Position numbers and translations under genes: made by a program. Under the pieces are notes generated by a model. That model had not been told where the DNA came from, did no database searches, and saw only the letters and a program-made list of their open reading frames with translations. 64,000 bases of DNA from Gemmatimonas aurantiaca. GTDB taxonomy: Bacteria > Gemmatimonadota > Gemmatimonadetes > Gemmatimonadales > Gemmatimonadaceae. Each line of letters begins with the position of its first letter. Positions within the stretch are counted from its first letter, which is position 1. Below, piece after piece: positions 27,270 through 36,837 of the stretch. The stretch lies in the NCBI RefSeq assembly GCF_037190085.1, contig NZ_JBBCJO010000004.1, positions 301,455 through 365,454 on the forward strand. Reading direction: 5' to 3'.

Positions 27270-30002
27270 TCACTTCTTCTGCCGGATCGGTGAGTAGGGG
27301 TCGAACCACGCCGAGACGGAATTGCCGCTGCTGATCCCCGAGGGATAGGAGCAGGAACTGCTGACGTTGTAGCACAACTGGCCCGAGGTGCTGGTGAAGT
27401 AACCATACCCGTCGCTCACGTAGATATCGAACGACTGGTTGATCGGAATCAACCAGGTGCAGTGGGTGGGATCGTTGCCACCGCTGGAGCGTTCGCAGGT
27501 GCGGGTCCACGAACTGCCGGAGGCGGTCAACGAGCCCATGCCCAGGCCGTTGAGTGTGACCGAGACCTGCACCGTGGGCACCGCCACGAACCAGGCGGTG
27601 ACCTCGATGTTGCCCTCGATGCTGGTCAGGACACAGGTGGGCGAGGTGCCGGCCGAGGCACAGGCGCCGCCCCATCCGCCGAACGTCGACGCACCGTCCG
27701 GTGTGGCGTGGAGCGTCAGGGTGCCCTGCAGATCCTCGACCGACGCTGTCGCCTTGCAATCCTGCGGTGCGGGCGACGAGGCGCCCACCAGCGAGCAGTC
27801 GATCTCCATCCCCGACGCGGACACCATACCGGCCCCGGTGGCGTTACTGGGCGCGGTCACGTTGAGGGTGACGGTCGGCGTACCGAAGGTGGCGGTCACC
27901 ACCGCCGGACTGTTGGCGGTGAAGGTGCACGACTGCGAGCTCGAGAGACAGGCGCCGCTGAACGCGCCGAAGGTCTGCTCCGTTCCCGGCAGGGCCGTGA
28001 GCGTGACCATGCGGTTCAGGTCGACGAACGTCTGGCACTCCTTCTCGCTCTCCCCTTCCTGCAACGTGCAGGTGTAGTTGTCGTTCACGCGGACACTGCC
28101 GAAGCCCGGGCCCTGGAGCGAGAGCGTCAGCGCGACCTGGCGGCGGGTGAACACCGCGCCCACCGTCTTGGCCTGGTCCATCGTCAGCGTACAGGCCCCG
28201 TTGCCGGAGCAGGCGCCCGTCCAGCCGGTGAACGTGCTGTACGAATCGGGGATGGCGGTGAGGGTGATGCTCGACCCGTTGGCCAGCGTGTTGGAGCAGG
28301 TGCCCGAGGTCTGACCGTTGCTGCGGGCGCAGGAAATGGCCGTCCCGCCGAACACCTGGCCGTCACCCGTGCCGCTCGGCACGACCGTCAGCACCGCCGG
28401 CGGATCGAACTGCACCGAGATCGCCTTGCCCGGGCTGGTCACCTGCACCGTGCAGGTGGCACCCGACGTGGTCGTGCAGCCGCTCCAGCCGCGGAAGCTG
28501 TTGCGGTTGGCGGCCGTGGCCGTGAGGGTGATCGTCGAGCCTTCGGTGAAGAGGGCCGAGCAGGCACCCAGACCGGCCGCGCCGTTCAGCGTGCAGGCAA
28601 TGCCGATCGGCGAGGACGAGACCGTGCCGGACCCCTGACCGATGCCCGCGATCGAGATCGGCACCGGGGCGTCGAAACGCGCCGTGACCGAACGTGCGGC
28701 GTTCATCGTGAGCTGACAGACGGGCGCGTTGACGCCGGCGCAATCGCCTGTCCAGCCGCCGAAGGTGCTCTGGCCGCTCGGAATCGCCTGGAGCGTCACC
28801 ACCGTGCCTTCGTAGAAGACATTGGAGCAGGTGCCGCTGACGCCGCCCTGCGCGGCGTAGCAGGTGATGCCGCCCAGATCGGAATTGACGGTACCAAAGC
28901 CCGTGCCCGCCGCGCTGATGTTGAGCGTGCGGAGGGCGCGGAACACCACGCCGACGTTGCGCGCCTGGTTCATGCTCACCGTACAGGCGGCGCCCTGCGT
29001 ACCGGAGCAGTCACCCGACCAGCCGATGAGCTCGGAACCGGAGGCCGGCGTGGCCGTGAGGACGACGTCCACGTCACCGGGGAAGGTGTACGCGCAGGTG
29101 CCCGCCGCGCCCGTGCCGTTGATGACGCAGCTGATACCTGCCGGCGACGACGTCAGCGTGCCCGTGCCGCTCTGTCCGGCCGAGACCACCGTGAGTGCGG
29201 CCGGCGGCGGCACGACCCGCACGTCGACGAAGTTCATACGGCCGCCCACGTCGGCGGTGATCCGGGTGGAGCCCACCGCCACACCCGTCACGACACCCGC
29301 GGCGCTGACCGAGGCCACGTTGGGATTGCTGCTCGTCCACGTCGCGGCGCGACCGGTGACCGGACGCTGCTGGCGGTCGAGAACCAACGTGCTGAGCGTC
29401 ATCGGACGCGCGAGTTCCAGCCGCAGCGGCTGGCCGGTCCCGACGACGTTCTCCGCGGGGGCGCTGATCCGCACCTCGGCCACGTCGTTGAGCTGGATCG
29501 TGCTGGGCACCGTGGTCGTCACGCCGGGGCGCAGCGACAGCGGTCCGACATACTGACGGTCGACGGGCAGCCCATCGATGAGCAACTGGATCTCGATGAG
29601 CACGACGCACTCGTCGGCGCCGATGGAGGTCCCGGGCAGCGCGCCGCGCTGTCCGTTGGCGAGACAGCTGGCCAGATCCACACCGACCGGCACGGCCTGG
29701 GCCGTGCCCGTGAGCCGGATCGACTGCGTGGACAACGGACTGTAGCCGCCGTTCTGCAGGAGGTAGCTGGTGGCGATCCGCACTTCCTCGTTGGAGCCGG
29801 CGGTCGTCTGGAACGACGCAGAGAGGACGAGCTGGGCGGACTGCCCCGAAGGACCGACGCCGTTGTCGGCGCAGGCGCCGAGCAGCGAGGTGGCCGCGAG
29901 GGCCGACACGGCGAGCGAGCGGGTCGCGCGGCGCATGCGGTCCCCGGCATGGCGAAGGGCGCGAAGCGGCGCGCTCGAAAACATGGTAGGCATGATCGAC
30001 AT
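27270..30002 (-). CDS. Surface lipoprotein with BIG2 domain and seven InlB-type repeats
   Basis: Protein of 910 residues. A signal peptide with lipobox LLGAC (Cys about residue 44) indicates a lipoprotein. After a unique N-terminal domain a BIG2-like bacterial Ig domain is seen (WTSSNPNVASVSAAGVVTGV). Seven tandem repeats of about 85-97 residues follow to the C-terminus, each built around a GTV..C...C..F..G..VTLTA....F.GW.G.C....C.L.M pattern typical of divergent InlB B-repeats. Most repeats keep four cysteines, suggesting two disulphides per repeat; the last repeats are the most diverged. The product is probably exposed on the cell surface as an adhesin-like stalk. It is the last gene of a three-gene operon, 6 bp after the beta-barrel gene. 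The exact start among three nearby ATGs is uncertain. Confidence 0.88.
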   Translation of the reverse strand: MSIMPTMFSSAPLRALRHAGDRMRRATRSLAVSALAATSLLGACADNGVGPSGQSAQLVLSASFQTTAGSNEEVRIATSYLLQNGGYSPLSTQSIRLTGTAQAVPVGVDLASCLANGQRGALPGTSIGADECVVLIEIQLLIDGLPVDRQYVGPLSLRPGVTTTVPSTIQLNDVAEVRISAPAENVVGTGQPLRLELARPMTLSTLVLDRQQRPVTGRAATWTSSNPNVASVSAAGVVTGVAVGSTRITADVGGRMNFVDVRVVPPPAALTVVSAGQSGTGTLTSSPAGISCVINGTGAAGTCAYTFPGDVDVVLTATPASGSELIGWSGDCSGTQGAACTVSMNQARNVGVVFRALRTLNISAAGTGFGTVNSDLGGITCYAAQGGVSGTCSNVFYEGTVVTLQAIPSGQSTFGGWTGDCAGVNAPVCQLTMNAARSVTARFDAPVPISIAGIGQGSGTVSSSPIGIACTLNGAAGLGACSALFTEGSTITLTATAANRNSFRGWSGCTTTSGATCTVQVTSPGKAISVQFDPPAVLTVVPSGTGDGQVFGGTAISCARSNGQTSGTCSNTLANGSSITLTAIPDSYSTFTGWTGACSGNGACTLTMDQAKTVGAVFTRRQVALTLSLQGPGFGSVRVNDNYTCTLQEGESEKECQTFVDLNRMVTLTALPGTEQTFGAFSGACLSSSQSCTFTANSPAVVTATFGTPTVTLNVTAPSNATGAGMVSASGMEIDCSLVGASSPAPQDCKATASVEDLQGTLTLHATPDGASTFGGWGGACASAGTSPTCVLTSIEGNIEVTAWFVAVPTVQVSVTLNGLGMGSLTASGSSWTRTCERSSGGNDPTHCTWLIPINQSFDIYVSDGYGYFTSTSGQLCYNVSSSCSYPSGISSGNSVSAWFDPYSPIRQKK

Positions 30003-30008
30003 GGGCGA

Positions 30009-31328
30009 TTAGAAGCGAGTCACGATGACGAGACCCGCCGAGGCGCCGTAAAAGGCCGTGCGGGGAGCGGTGCCGACGATGCGGGGGCGCAGTTGGCCGC
30101 CCTGACCGCGCAGGTAGGGCTGGAACGTGAGAGCACCGGCCCGCTTGACGAGGCCGATGGTGCCGCCGCCGCTGATCACGCCCGACGTGGCCAGACCCTG
30201 ATTGATCGCGAGACCGGTGTGCACCCGCCCGTCACCCGTGAAGAGGATGTCGGTGGTGGCGGAGATCGGGATGCTGGTGCGCAGACCGCCGTCGAAGTAG
30301 TTGCCGCTGGTGCCCGCGACTTCCACGCCATCGCGTTCGTAGCGGGTGCGGAACCGGTTCACGCCCCAGAGGACGAACTCCCGGAGGCGCGGCACCGCGA
30401 ACTGGATCTGCGCGTCGGTGGTGAAGATGGGGCCGAGGCGGATCGTGGAGACGGCGGGAGCCGATGCGGGCAGCGCCGGATTGCGCAGCTCGTCATCGTC
30501 GTAGAGATCGACCGCGCCGGTGACACTGAAGCGATGGCCGCCGATCAGCCGGTCGAGGCCCACCGATCCGCGAATGACGTTGCCGGGCTGGAAGTCGGTG
30601 GACGGGGCGCCGGCGGCGATGGCCGCGATGGGCTGGTACTTGCCGCGCATCTCGTACGATCCGCCGATCGCGACGGCCCAGCCGAGCACCTGCTTGGCGA
30701 GCACGAGGCCGGCCGTTCCACTCGGGCCGGCACCCACGGGCGCCGCGCCGAGACCCAGCGCCGGTGCCGCCGTGGCCCGCAGCACCGTGAGGGCGCTGGC
30801 TTCCAGTTCGGTCTGGCCGGTGGGCGCGTTCACCCCGCCGGTGAGGACCAGTGCATCATTGAACAACCGTCCCGTGGCGCGGATGCGCACGTCGGTGGGG
30901 CCGTACAACGTGGAGGTCTGCTCCGTGTCTCCGGCGCCCAGCTTGGGCGCGTAGGTCAGGCGCTGATACGTGAACGCGGACTGCACGTCCACCGTCCAGG
31001 CCGTTCCGAGAGGCAGGGCGAGCGAAACGGGCACCGAGAACTGTTCGATCTGCTTGAGCCGAGTCGAGTCCCGTCCCATGGTGCCGGGCTGCTGGAAGCC
31101 CACGCCGCCAAAACGGATGGCATCGACGGTGCCGCCGACCGCCAGCACGCCGGTGCCGATGAGCCGGTCCTGCGCGGTGGCGATGGACGGAAGCGAAAGG
31201 GTCAGCGCGGCGGCCAGCCCGGGCATCACCAGGGGGGAGACGGTGCGTCGCCGTGACCGCATCCGGGGCCGCGTCTCCGGGCACGTCTGTGAACGGGTCC
31301 CGGTGGCGAGAGAAGGCATGGAGGTCAT
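30009..31328 (-). CDS. Outer-membrane beta-barrel protein
   Basis: Protein of 439 residues. A basic start (MRSRRRTVSPLVMPG, about residue 23) leads into a signal peptide ending IATAQD; an in-frame ATG there could be the true start. The mature part alternates polar and apolar residues in strands and ends in TRF, the terminal Phe expected for BAM-inserted barrels. No named family is recognised. The ATG at 31328 overlaps the stop of the CsgG-like gene as ATGA, so the two are translationally coupled. It is a candidate outer-membrane partner for the repeat lipoprotein downstream. Confidence 0.8.
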   Translation of the reverse strand: MTSMPSLATGTRSQTCPETRPRMRSRRRTVSPLVMPGLAAALTLSLPSIATAQDRLIGTGVLAVGGTVDAIRFGGVGFQQPGTMGRDSTRLKQIEQFSVPVSLALPLGTAWTVDVQSAFTYQRLTYAPKLGAGDTEQTSTLYGPTDVRIRATGRLFNDALVLTGGVNAPTGQTELEASALTVLRATAAPALGLGAAPVGAGPSGTAGLVLAKQVLGWAVAIGGSYEMRGKYQPIAAIAAGAPSTDFQPGNVIRGSVGLDRLIGGHRFSVTGAVDLYDDDELRNPALPASAPAVSTIRLGPIFTTDAQIQFAVPRLREFVLWGVNRFRTRYERDGVEVAGTSGNYFDGGLRTSIPISATTDILFTGDGRVHTGLAINQGLATSGVISGGGTIGLVKRAGALTFQPYLRGQGGQLRPRIVGTAPRTAFYGASAGLVIVTRF

Positions 31329-32305
31329 GGACGGGTGATCGTGATGATGACGGTCGCCTGCGATGCCGGGAAAGTCGGATCGAGCGCGGAGCTGACGGTG
31401 CGCGAGACGTTGGTGATGAGGTCGAGCGGGCGGTTCAGACGGTCGATGGTGCTGGAAATGGCCCCGTCGAGCGGCCGGATGCCCGGAATGGCGACCGGCG
31501 TGCCCGTGCCCATGGCGCCATAGGAGCGGACATGCTGCTGCATGGCGCGAGCCTCACGGAAGCTCGGATCGAGACGCGCGGCGCGGCTGAATTCCGCGGC
31601 GGCGCCCCGGTAGTCGCCCTGGTAGTAGCGCTGGACGCCGCGCCCGTAGGCCAGCAGCGCGCCGATGTTCTTCGTGGGCTGGGCTTCGATGGCTGCGCGC
31701 TCGGCCGGCGTGAGCGTGACCCCCAGCGATTCGAACAGCCGGAACACCAGCGCCTTTTCGGCGGCCAGGATCTCGGCCAGGGGGGCCCGGGCGTCGACCG
31801 CGTTGGACACCGTCGCCCGTTCCACGTCGCCGATACGGGCGCCGAGGCGGAGCGTGCGGCCGTCCGTGAGCGATTCCACGGAGCCGAATACCAGGCGCTG
31901 GGCGCTCACGAGATGCCCGACCCGCGGCGCGGTGGCCGAATCCACGCGGCCGGTGGCCGCCAGATCGAGCTCCCGGAGCACTTCACCCAGGCGCGCCCGC
32001 TCGACGATCCGCACCTGTCCGCTGCGGGACAGGTCGGTGGAGACGAGCTCGGCGAGTGCGAAGGCGAGCGGCGTGAGGGTGGTGTCGTTCCCGTTTGCCG
32101 CGAACGGAGGCACGCCAACCGTGCCCTGGGCCGCGAGGCCGCGGCTCTGTTCACTGGCCATGGCCCGCGAATCGCCAGCGGCGGGACGGGGAGCGGGGGT
32201 GGGGCCGGAGCCGCAGGCGGCGAGCAGCCACACGGACAGCGAGGCAACGGGTATGCACGCCGAGCGCAGGGCGCCGGGGTGCATGCGCAGGGGGCGCATG
32301 AACAT
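31325..32305 (-). CDS. CsgG-like lipoprotein with TPR tail
   Basis: Signal peptide with lipobox WLLAAC places this at the outer membrane. The CsgG-like core is seen in TVGVPPFAANGNDTTLTPLA, LAELVSTDLSRSGQVRIVER and RLVFGSVESLTDGRTLRLGA. A TPR-like unit follows (GRGVQRYYQGDYRGAAAEFS). From an ATG at 32305 it has 326 residues; ATGs at 32350, 32299 and 32284 are alternatives, and none has a good ribosome site. It is first in the operon with the beta-barrel and the repeat lipoprotein. By analogy with CsgG it could form or gate an export pore, but the key pore-lining residues cannot be judged by eye. Confidence 0.8.
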   Translation of the reverse strand: MFMRPLRMHPGALRSACIPVASLSVWLLAACGSGPTPAPRPAAGDSRAMASEQSRGLAAQGTVGVPPFAANGNDTTLTPLAFALAELVSTDLSRSGQVRIVERARLGEVLRELDLAATGRVDSATAPRVGHLVSAQRLVFGSVESLTDGRTLRLGARIGDVERATVSNAVDARAPLAEILAAEKALVFRLFESLGVTLTPAERAAIEAQPTKNIGALLAYGRGVQRYYQGDYRGAAAEFSRAARLDPSFREARAMQQHVRSYGAMGTGTPVAIPGIRPLDGAISSTIDRLNRPLDLITNVSRTVSSALDPTFPASQATVIITITRP

Positions 32306-32514
32306 TGAGGACACGGTGAGGGACGGAGCCGGCCCGTGACTGGCGCGCATCCGTGGGATGCGTCACTGTCGAGGCATGTATCGGCGTGGAACGGCTACTT
32401 GCGTAAGTGGCGAATGTGCGGCCTGCGTAGAGTAGAATCAAGCGACACACGCATTTGACGCGATGGTTTGTGGGTCACGAAAGCGTGATACACACTGTCG
32501 CCCGGGGAGCCCTT

Positions 32515-33978
32515 ATGACCTATCGTACCAGACACGTGATGGCTGTCACCTCGGCGGCGCCCGTGGCAGCGCCGGTGGCGTTGCTGCTTTCGGTCGTGAT
32601 CGGCCTGAGCGGATGCGCCACCAATCCGGTCACCGGCCGTCGGGAGCTGTCCCTCATCTCCGAGGCGCAGGAGATCCAGATGGGACGGGAAGCCTCGGCG
32701 GCGGATCTCAAGCGTGTCGGCGAAGTGCCGCAGACCGAAGTGCAGGCGATGGTGCGTCGCCTCGGCTCGGCCATGGCCGCCAAGTCGGAGCGTCCCAATC
32801 TTCCCTGGGAATTCCATGTGCTCGACGACGCGGCGGTGAACGCGTTTGCGTATCCCGGCGGCTTCATCTTCGTGACGCGTGGCCTGCTCACCAACCTCAA
32901 CAGCGAATCGGAGCTGGCGGAGGTGATCGGGCACGAGATCGGCCATGTGACCGCCAAACACTCGGTGGTGGCCATGAGTCAGCAGCAGCTCGCGCAGATC
33001 GGTCTGGTGGGCGCGAGCATCTTTTCGTCGACGGTGGCGAAGTACGGCGATCTGATCGGCGGCGGCGCGTCGCTGCTCTTTCTCAAGTTCGGCCGCGACG
33101 ACGAACTGCAGGCGGATGCGCTGGGCTTCCGCTACTCCCTGGCCCAGGGATTCGACGTGCGGGAAGCGCCCAAGGTGTTCGAAACCCTGGGACGACTCAG
33201 CGGCAGCGGCGGCCGCGTCCCGGAGTGGCAGAGCACACACCCCGATCCCGGCAATCGGGCCGTGCGGGCCGAGGCGCGTGCGGCCGAACTCGCCCCCGGT
33301 GCGCTCATCGGTACCAAGGTGAATCGCGACAGCTATCTGCGATTGCTCGACGGCATGGTGTTCGGCGAGAACCCGCGTCACGGATATTTCGAAGGCACGC
33401 GCTTCCTGCACCCCGATCTGCGCTTCCAGTTCGATTTCCCCACGGGGTGGAAGTTCGCGAATCAGCCCGAAGCGGTGGTGGGGGTGAGCGCGGACAACAG
33501 CGCGCAGTTGCAGTTGCTGCCCGCCAGCGGCACCCCGGCGCAGGCCCTGCAGACGTTTCTGCAGCAGCAGGGCATCACGGTGCGGCAGTCGGGACAGACC
33601 ACGGTGAATGGACTCACTGCGGCCGCGGCCACGTTCGACGCCACCACGCAGCAGGGCGCGTTGCAGGGCCGCGCGCTCACGGTCGCGCACAACGGACAGA
33701 CGTACATGCTGCTCGGTCTGATGGTCGCCAACGCCCCGGCGGCGCGCGCCGCGGAAGTGGACGCGACCTTGCGTTCCTTCCGCGCGCTCACCGACGCCAC
33801 GGCGCTCAACAAGCAGCCGGCCCGTGTGCAGCTCGTGACGCTCGATCAGGCCATGACCGGCGCCCAGTTCGTGCAGCGGTATCCCAGCACGGTGTCGGCG
33901 GAGGCGGTGTACATCGCCAACGGCATCGAGGCCGCCACGTCGTTGCCGAAGGGCATGATCCTCAAGCGGATCCGCTGA
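32515..33978 (+). CDS. M48-family zinc metalloprotease lipoprotein
   Basis: Periplasmic peptidase of the BepA/Oma1-like M48 group, 487 residues. Signal peptide with lipobox LSGC (Cys34) is followed by the M48 N-terminal region, the HEIGH zinc motif at 140-144 and the third-ligand region DDELQADALGF near 192-202. The C-terminal half (about 290-470) is a separate domain found in many M48 lipoproteins. It probably degrades or matures misfolded outer-membrane proteins. The ATG at 32515 has GGGGAG 6 bases upstream and gives a proper signal peptide. The next gene starts directly after its stop. Confidence 0.92.
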   Translation: MTYRTRHVMAVTSAAPVAAPVALLLSVVIGLSGCATNPVTGRRELSLISEAQEIQMGREASAADLKRVGEVPQTEVQAMVRRLGSAMAAKSERPNLPWEFHVLDDAAVNAFAYPGGFIFVTRGLLTNLNSESELAEVIGHEIGHVTAKHSVVAMSQQQLAQIGLVGASIFSSTVAKYGDLIGGGASLLFLKFGRDDELQADALGFRYSLAQGFDVREAPKVFETLGRLSGSGGRVPEWQSTHPDPGNRAVRAEARAAELAPGALIGTKVNRDSYLRLLDGMVFGENPRHGYFEGTRFLHPDLRFQFDFPTGWKFANQPEAVVGVSADNSAQLQLLPASGTPAQALQTFLQQQGITVRQSGQTTVNGLTAAAATFDATTQQGALQGRALTVAHNGQTYMLLGLMVANAPAARAAEVDATLRSFRALTDATALNKQPARVQLVTLDQAMTGAQFVQRYPSTVSAEAVYIANGIEAATSLPKGMILKRIR

Positions 33979-35379
33979 GTGTCCGACCGCCGCGTGCGGG
34001 ATGCGATCATCCCGCGCGAGCTGCGTGCCTGGCGCGCCTGGGGCGTGGCCCGTCGCATGGAACGGGGCGTCCGCGATCCGCGCTTTCGCGAGCTCGTGCA
34101 GCGCATCGACGGCGGACCGCTGCATCTGTGTCCGAGCGTGACGCTGCTGCCCGATGGAGAAGAGGCTTTTGCGCGCATGCGCGATGCCATCGAATCCGCG
34201 CGGGAGGAAGTGCTGCTGGAGACGTACATCCTGCGCGACGATCAGCTGGGGGAATCGGTGCGCCAGGCGCTGATCGCCGCCGCCGGCCGGGGTCTCCGGG
34301 TGTGCGTGCTGGCCGATGCGGTGGGCTCGATGTCCACCGCCGATGGGTTCTGGCGGTCACTCGAGCAGGGAGGCGCGCAGGTGCGTCTCTTTCATCGCGT
34401 GTGGCTGCATCCCCTGGAAGCGTTGCGGCGCGATCACCGCAAGCTGCTCGTCGTGGATCGTCGACTGGGATTCACGGGCGGCATGAACATCGGCGAGGAG
34501 TACGGGTCCAGCGTGGTGCGGCGCCGGCACGTGGATCGCGAAGGATGGCGTGACGCGTGGCGCGACACATTCATCGCCCTGCGCGGCACCGTGGTGCGGG
34601 AACTGGCCGCGGTGTTTGCCGAAGGATGGGACCGGGCCGGAGGACCGGATCTGCCGGGACTCGAGTACGTGAGCTGGGCCGATGGCGTCGTGCAGCCTCC
34701 GCGCGGGTGGCGGGGAACGATGACTCCCCGCGCCTGGCAATCCCGCTGGCAACTGCAGCGCGGTCATCATCGCGATCGGGTGCGCGGACGTCGGGTGCGC
34801 CGCGACGCGCCACCGGTGACCGCCGACGCGCCCGCGGTCATCGTGATGGATCCCCGGCCGGGCCGCGGGCAGCGGGAGATGCTCACGGTGCTCTCCGCGC
34901 TGACGGGGGCCGCCCGTCAGCGCCTGTGGATCACCACACCGTATTTCGCGCCCCCCACGCGGGCGCTGGAGTTGCTGGGCGCCGCCGCCCGGCGTGGCGT
35001 GGACGTGCGGTTGTTGCTGCCCGGTGTGCGGACCGATGTGCCGCTGGTCCGCCACGCGGCCCACGGGGCCTATCACAAACTGCTGTCCACCGGCGTGCGC
35101 ATCTTCGAGTACGACCGGGCCATGCTGCACGCCAAGACGCTGGTCGTGGACAGTCACGTGGGCCTGGTGGGATCGTCCAATCTCGATTTCCGCTCGTTCT
35201 GGCTGAATGCCGAATGCAATGTGCTCATCTTCGACGACACCTTCGCACGGGAACTCGATGCGAGTTTTCTGGACGATCTCGAAGGCAGCACCGAGATCAC
35301 GCCGGAGCTGTGGCGCCGTCGGACGCTGACCCACCGCCTACTCGATCGCATCGCCCGCGGGCTGCGCTGGGCCCTCTAG
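33979..35379 (+). CDS. Cardiolipin synthase-like phospholipase D enzyme
   Basis: PLD-superfamily transferase, 466 residues, with two complete HKD motifs: HRKLLVVD (153-160) followed by GFTGGMN, and HAKTLVVD (about 384-391) followed by GLVGSSNLD. The lack of N-terminal transmembrane helices fits the ClsB type. It would join phosphatidylglycerol or phosphatidylethanolamine into cardiolipin at the inner membrane. The start GTG directly follows the TGA of the M48 gene with no spacing, so the pair is one operon. A basic, Arg-rich segment separates the two halves near residue 255-275. Confidence 0.9.
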   Translation: MSDRRVRDAIIPRELRAWRAWGVARRMERGVRDPRFRELVQRIDGGPLHLCPSVTLLPDGEEAFARMRDAIESAREEVLLETYILRDDQLGESVRQALIAAAGRGLRVCVLADAVGSMSTADGFWRSLEQGGAQVRLFHRVWLHPLEALRRDHRKLLVVDRRLGFTGGMNIGEEYGSSVVRRRHVDREGWRDAWRDTFIALRGTVVRELAAVFAEGWDRAGGPDLPGLEYVSWADGVVQPPRGWRGTMTPRAWQSRWQLQRGHHRDRVRGRRVRRDAPPVTADAPAVIVMDPRPGRGQREMLTVLSALTGAARQRLWITTPYFAPPTRALELLGAAARRGVDVRLLLPGVRTDVPLVRHAAHGAYHKLLSTGVRIFEYDRAMLHAKTLVVDSHVGLVGSSNLDFRSFWLNAECNVLIFDDTFARELDASFLDDLEGSTEITPELWRRRTLTHRLLDRIARGLRWAL

Positions 35380-35526
35380 CAAAGCGCCGGATATCGGACC
35401 TCGGTATGAGGTCGATTGCACCAGGCGTCAGACACCCCGCTGCGCATGTCCATGTGCGGGATTCCCTGACGGGGCGAACAGGACTCCCCGATGGAGGCAG
35501 GGGACAGGGCATGCGACCATTCGCCC

Positions 35527-36468
35527 ATGTCTGCGCCAGTCGATCCTCTGCCGGCCCTTCACGAGGCCCCAGCCGTCGTGCGGCCGGGACCGGTGTTGGT
35601 GGCCAGCGACGGGACGGCCGTTTCGCACGACGCGCTCTTCGGCGCGGCACGGCTGGCCGCATCGACGTTCGGCACGTCCATCGAAATTCTGGGTGTCTGC
35701 GAGCCGATCACCGGTGTGGCCGGCGGCATGGATGTGCTGCCCATTCCCGCCGAGCTCGACGAGGCGCGACGGTCGACCATGCAGGCCGATCTCCGCCGCT
35801 CGGTGTCGATTGCGGATACCGGAGATCCGACCTGGCCGATCACCGTGCTCACCGGATCCCCCGCCCGCACGCTCGCCAGCGAAGCCGCCCTGCGGGACGC
35901 GTCGCTGATCGTCATGGGAATCGGCCGGCACAATCCACTCGACCGGCTGTTCGGCACCGAAACGACGCTGGCCACGTTGCGGGAATCGCGCGTGCCAGTG
36001 CTGGCGGTGGGAACGAACTTTCCGGTCACGCCCCAGCATGCCGTGGTCGGCCTCGATTTCAGTGCCGCCAGCGTGCAGGCGGCCCGCATGGCCATGCAGA
36101 TGCTCGCAGGCGGCGGACGTCTGACCCTGGTGCATGTGCGGCCGCGCTTCGAGCATCCATCGTCCGACTGGCAGACCTGGGACGCCGAGTACGGACGCAC
36201 CCTGCCGCCGTTGTTCGATCAGGTGCGGCAGGCGCTCGATGCCCGCGAGGACATCATCGTGGAGACCGTCACCGTACGTGGCGATCCCGCCCCCGCCCTG
36301 ATCGCCTTCGCGCAGCAGGCCCATGCCGATCTCGTCGCCGTGGGCACGCAGCGCCACAGCCTGTTCGAACGCCTGGTGGTCGGATCGGTAGCCACGCGCG
36401 TGCTGCGGACGGCGCGATGTGGAGTGCTGGCGGTACCCCAGAGCCGGGGCGCGGCCTCGGACATCTGA
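35527..36468 (+). CDS. Tandem universal stress protein
   Basis: Protein of 313 residues with two UspA domains. Domain 1 (about 20-160) ends in IVMGIGRHNPLDRLFGTET; domain 2 (about 165-300) has the ATP-binding-type VAVGTQRHSLFERLVVGSVA, with G-x2-G-x9-G replaced by a related pattern. The start may instead be the ATG at 35491, which has no better ribosome site. It lies 147 bp after the PLD gene. Role: cytoplasmic stress survival, ligand unknown. Confidence 0.88.
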   Translation: MSAPVDPLPALHEAPAVVRPGPVLVASDGTAVSHDALFGAARLAASTFGTSIEILGVCEPITGVAGGMDVLPIPAELDEARRSTMQADLRRSVSIADTGDPTWPITVLTGSPARTLASEAALRDASLIVMGIGRHNPLDRLFGTETTLATLRESRVPVLAVGTNFPVTPQHAVVGLDFSAASVQAARMAMQMLAGGGRLTLVHVRPRFEHPSSDWQTWDAEYGRTLPPLFDQVRQALDAREDIIVETVTVRGDPAPALIAFAQQAHADLVAVGTQRHSLFERLVVGSVATRVLRTARCGVLAVPQSRGAASDI

Positions 36469-36837
36469 AGGCAGACTGTCAGACGGGGTCAGAGGTGAGA
36501 GATCAGCAGGTCAGAACTGAGATGGAGATAGAATGATGAGAAATCAGACAACAACGAAATCAGAGGTCTGAGCACTGGCGGCCGATGGGATCGTGTGCGC
36601 CACAGGCTGCTGGCCGGGCGCCCGCAGGCGTGTGTGCGCCACACCGTTGTTCAATCCCTAAACCCCTATCTGCCCGAAACGCGACATCGCCTGTCCCACT
36701 CACGGAAATATCCTGCAGGTATCCAGCAGTTCATCCTGCAGGTATCGCCGCCGCAGGCGGCCGCTCATGGCCAGTGAATCACCCAATACCGGCCGCTTGA
36801 CGCCGCTGTACCGGCCGCCAGCCGTCGCCGTCCCGCG
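36469..36837. other. 369-bp non-coding gap with small direct repeats
   Basis: Lies between two convergent genes. It starts with an AG/ATCAGA-rich low-complexity run (36470-36570). It contains two copies of TGTGCGCCACA near 36594 and 36633, an exact 14-bp repeat ATCCTGCAGGTATC (36710-36723 and 36733-36746), and TACCGGCCGC twice (36787 and 36809). No gene is supported. Confidence 0.7.

Noticed and set aside
27462..31256. 1264-codon plus-strand open frame
   Set aside because: It is antisense to the repeat lipoprotein and beta-barrel genes. It is rich in Arg, Gly and His with no domain and has no ribosome site; it is a by-product of high GC.
32463..34553. 696-codon plus-strand frame
   Set aside because: It is in another frame over the M48 and PLD genes, both of which have clear catalytic motifs.
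36585..36800. Small open frames in the intergenic gap
   Set aside because: They overlap direct repeats and lack a ribosome site.
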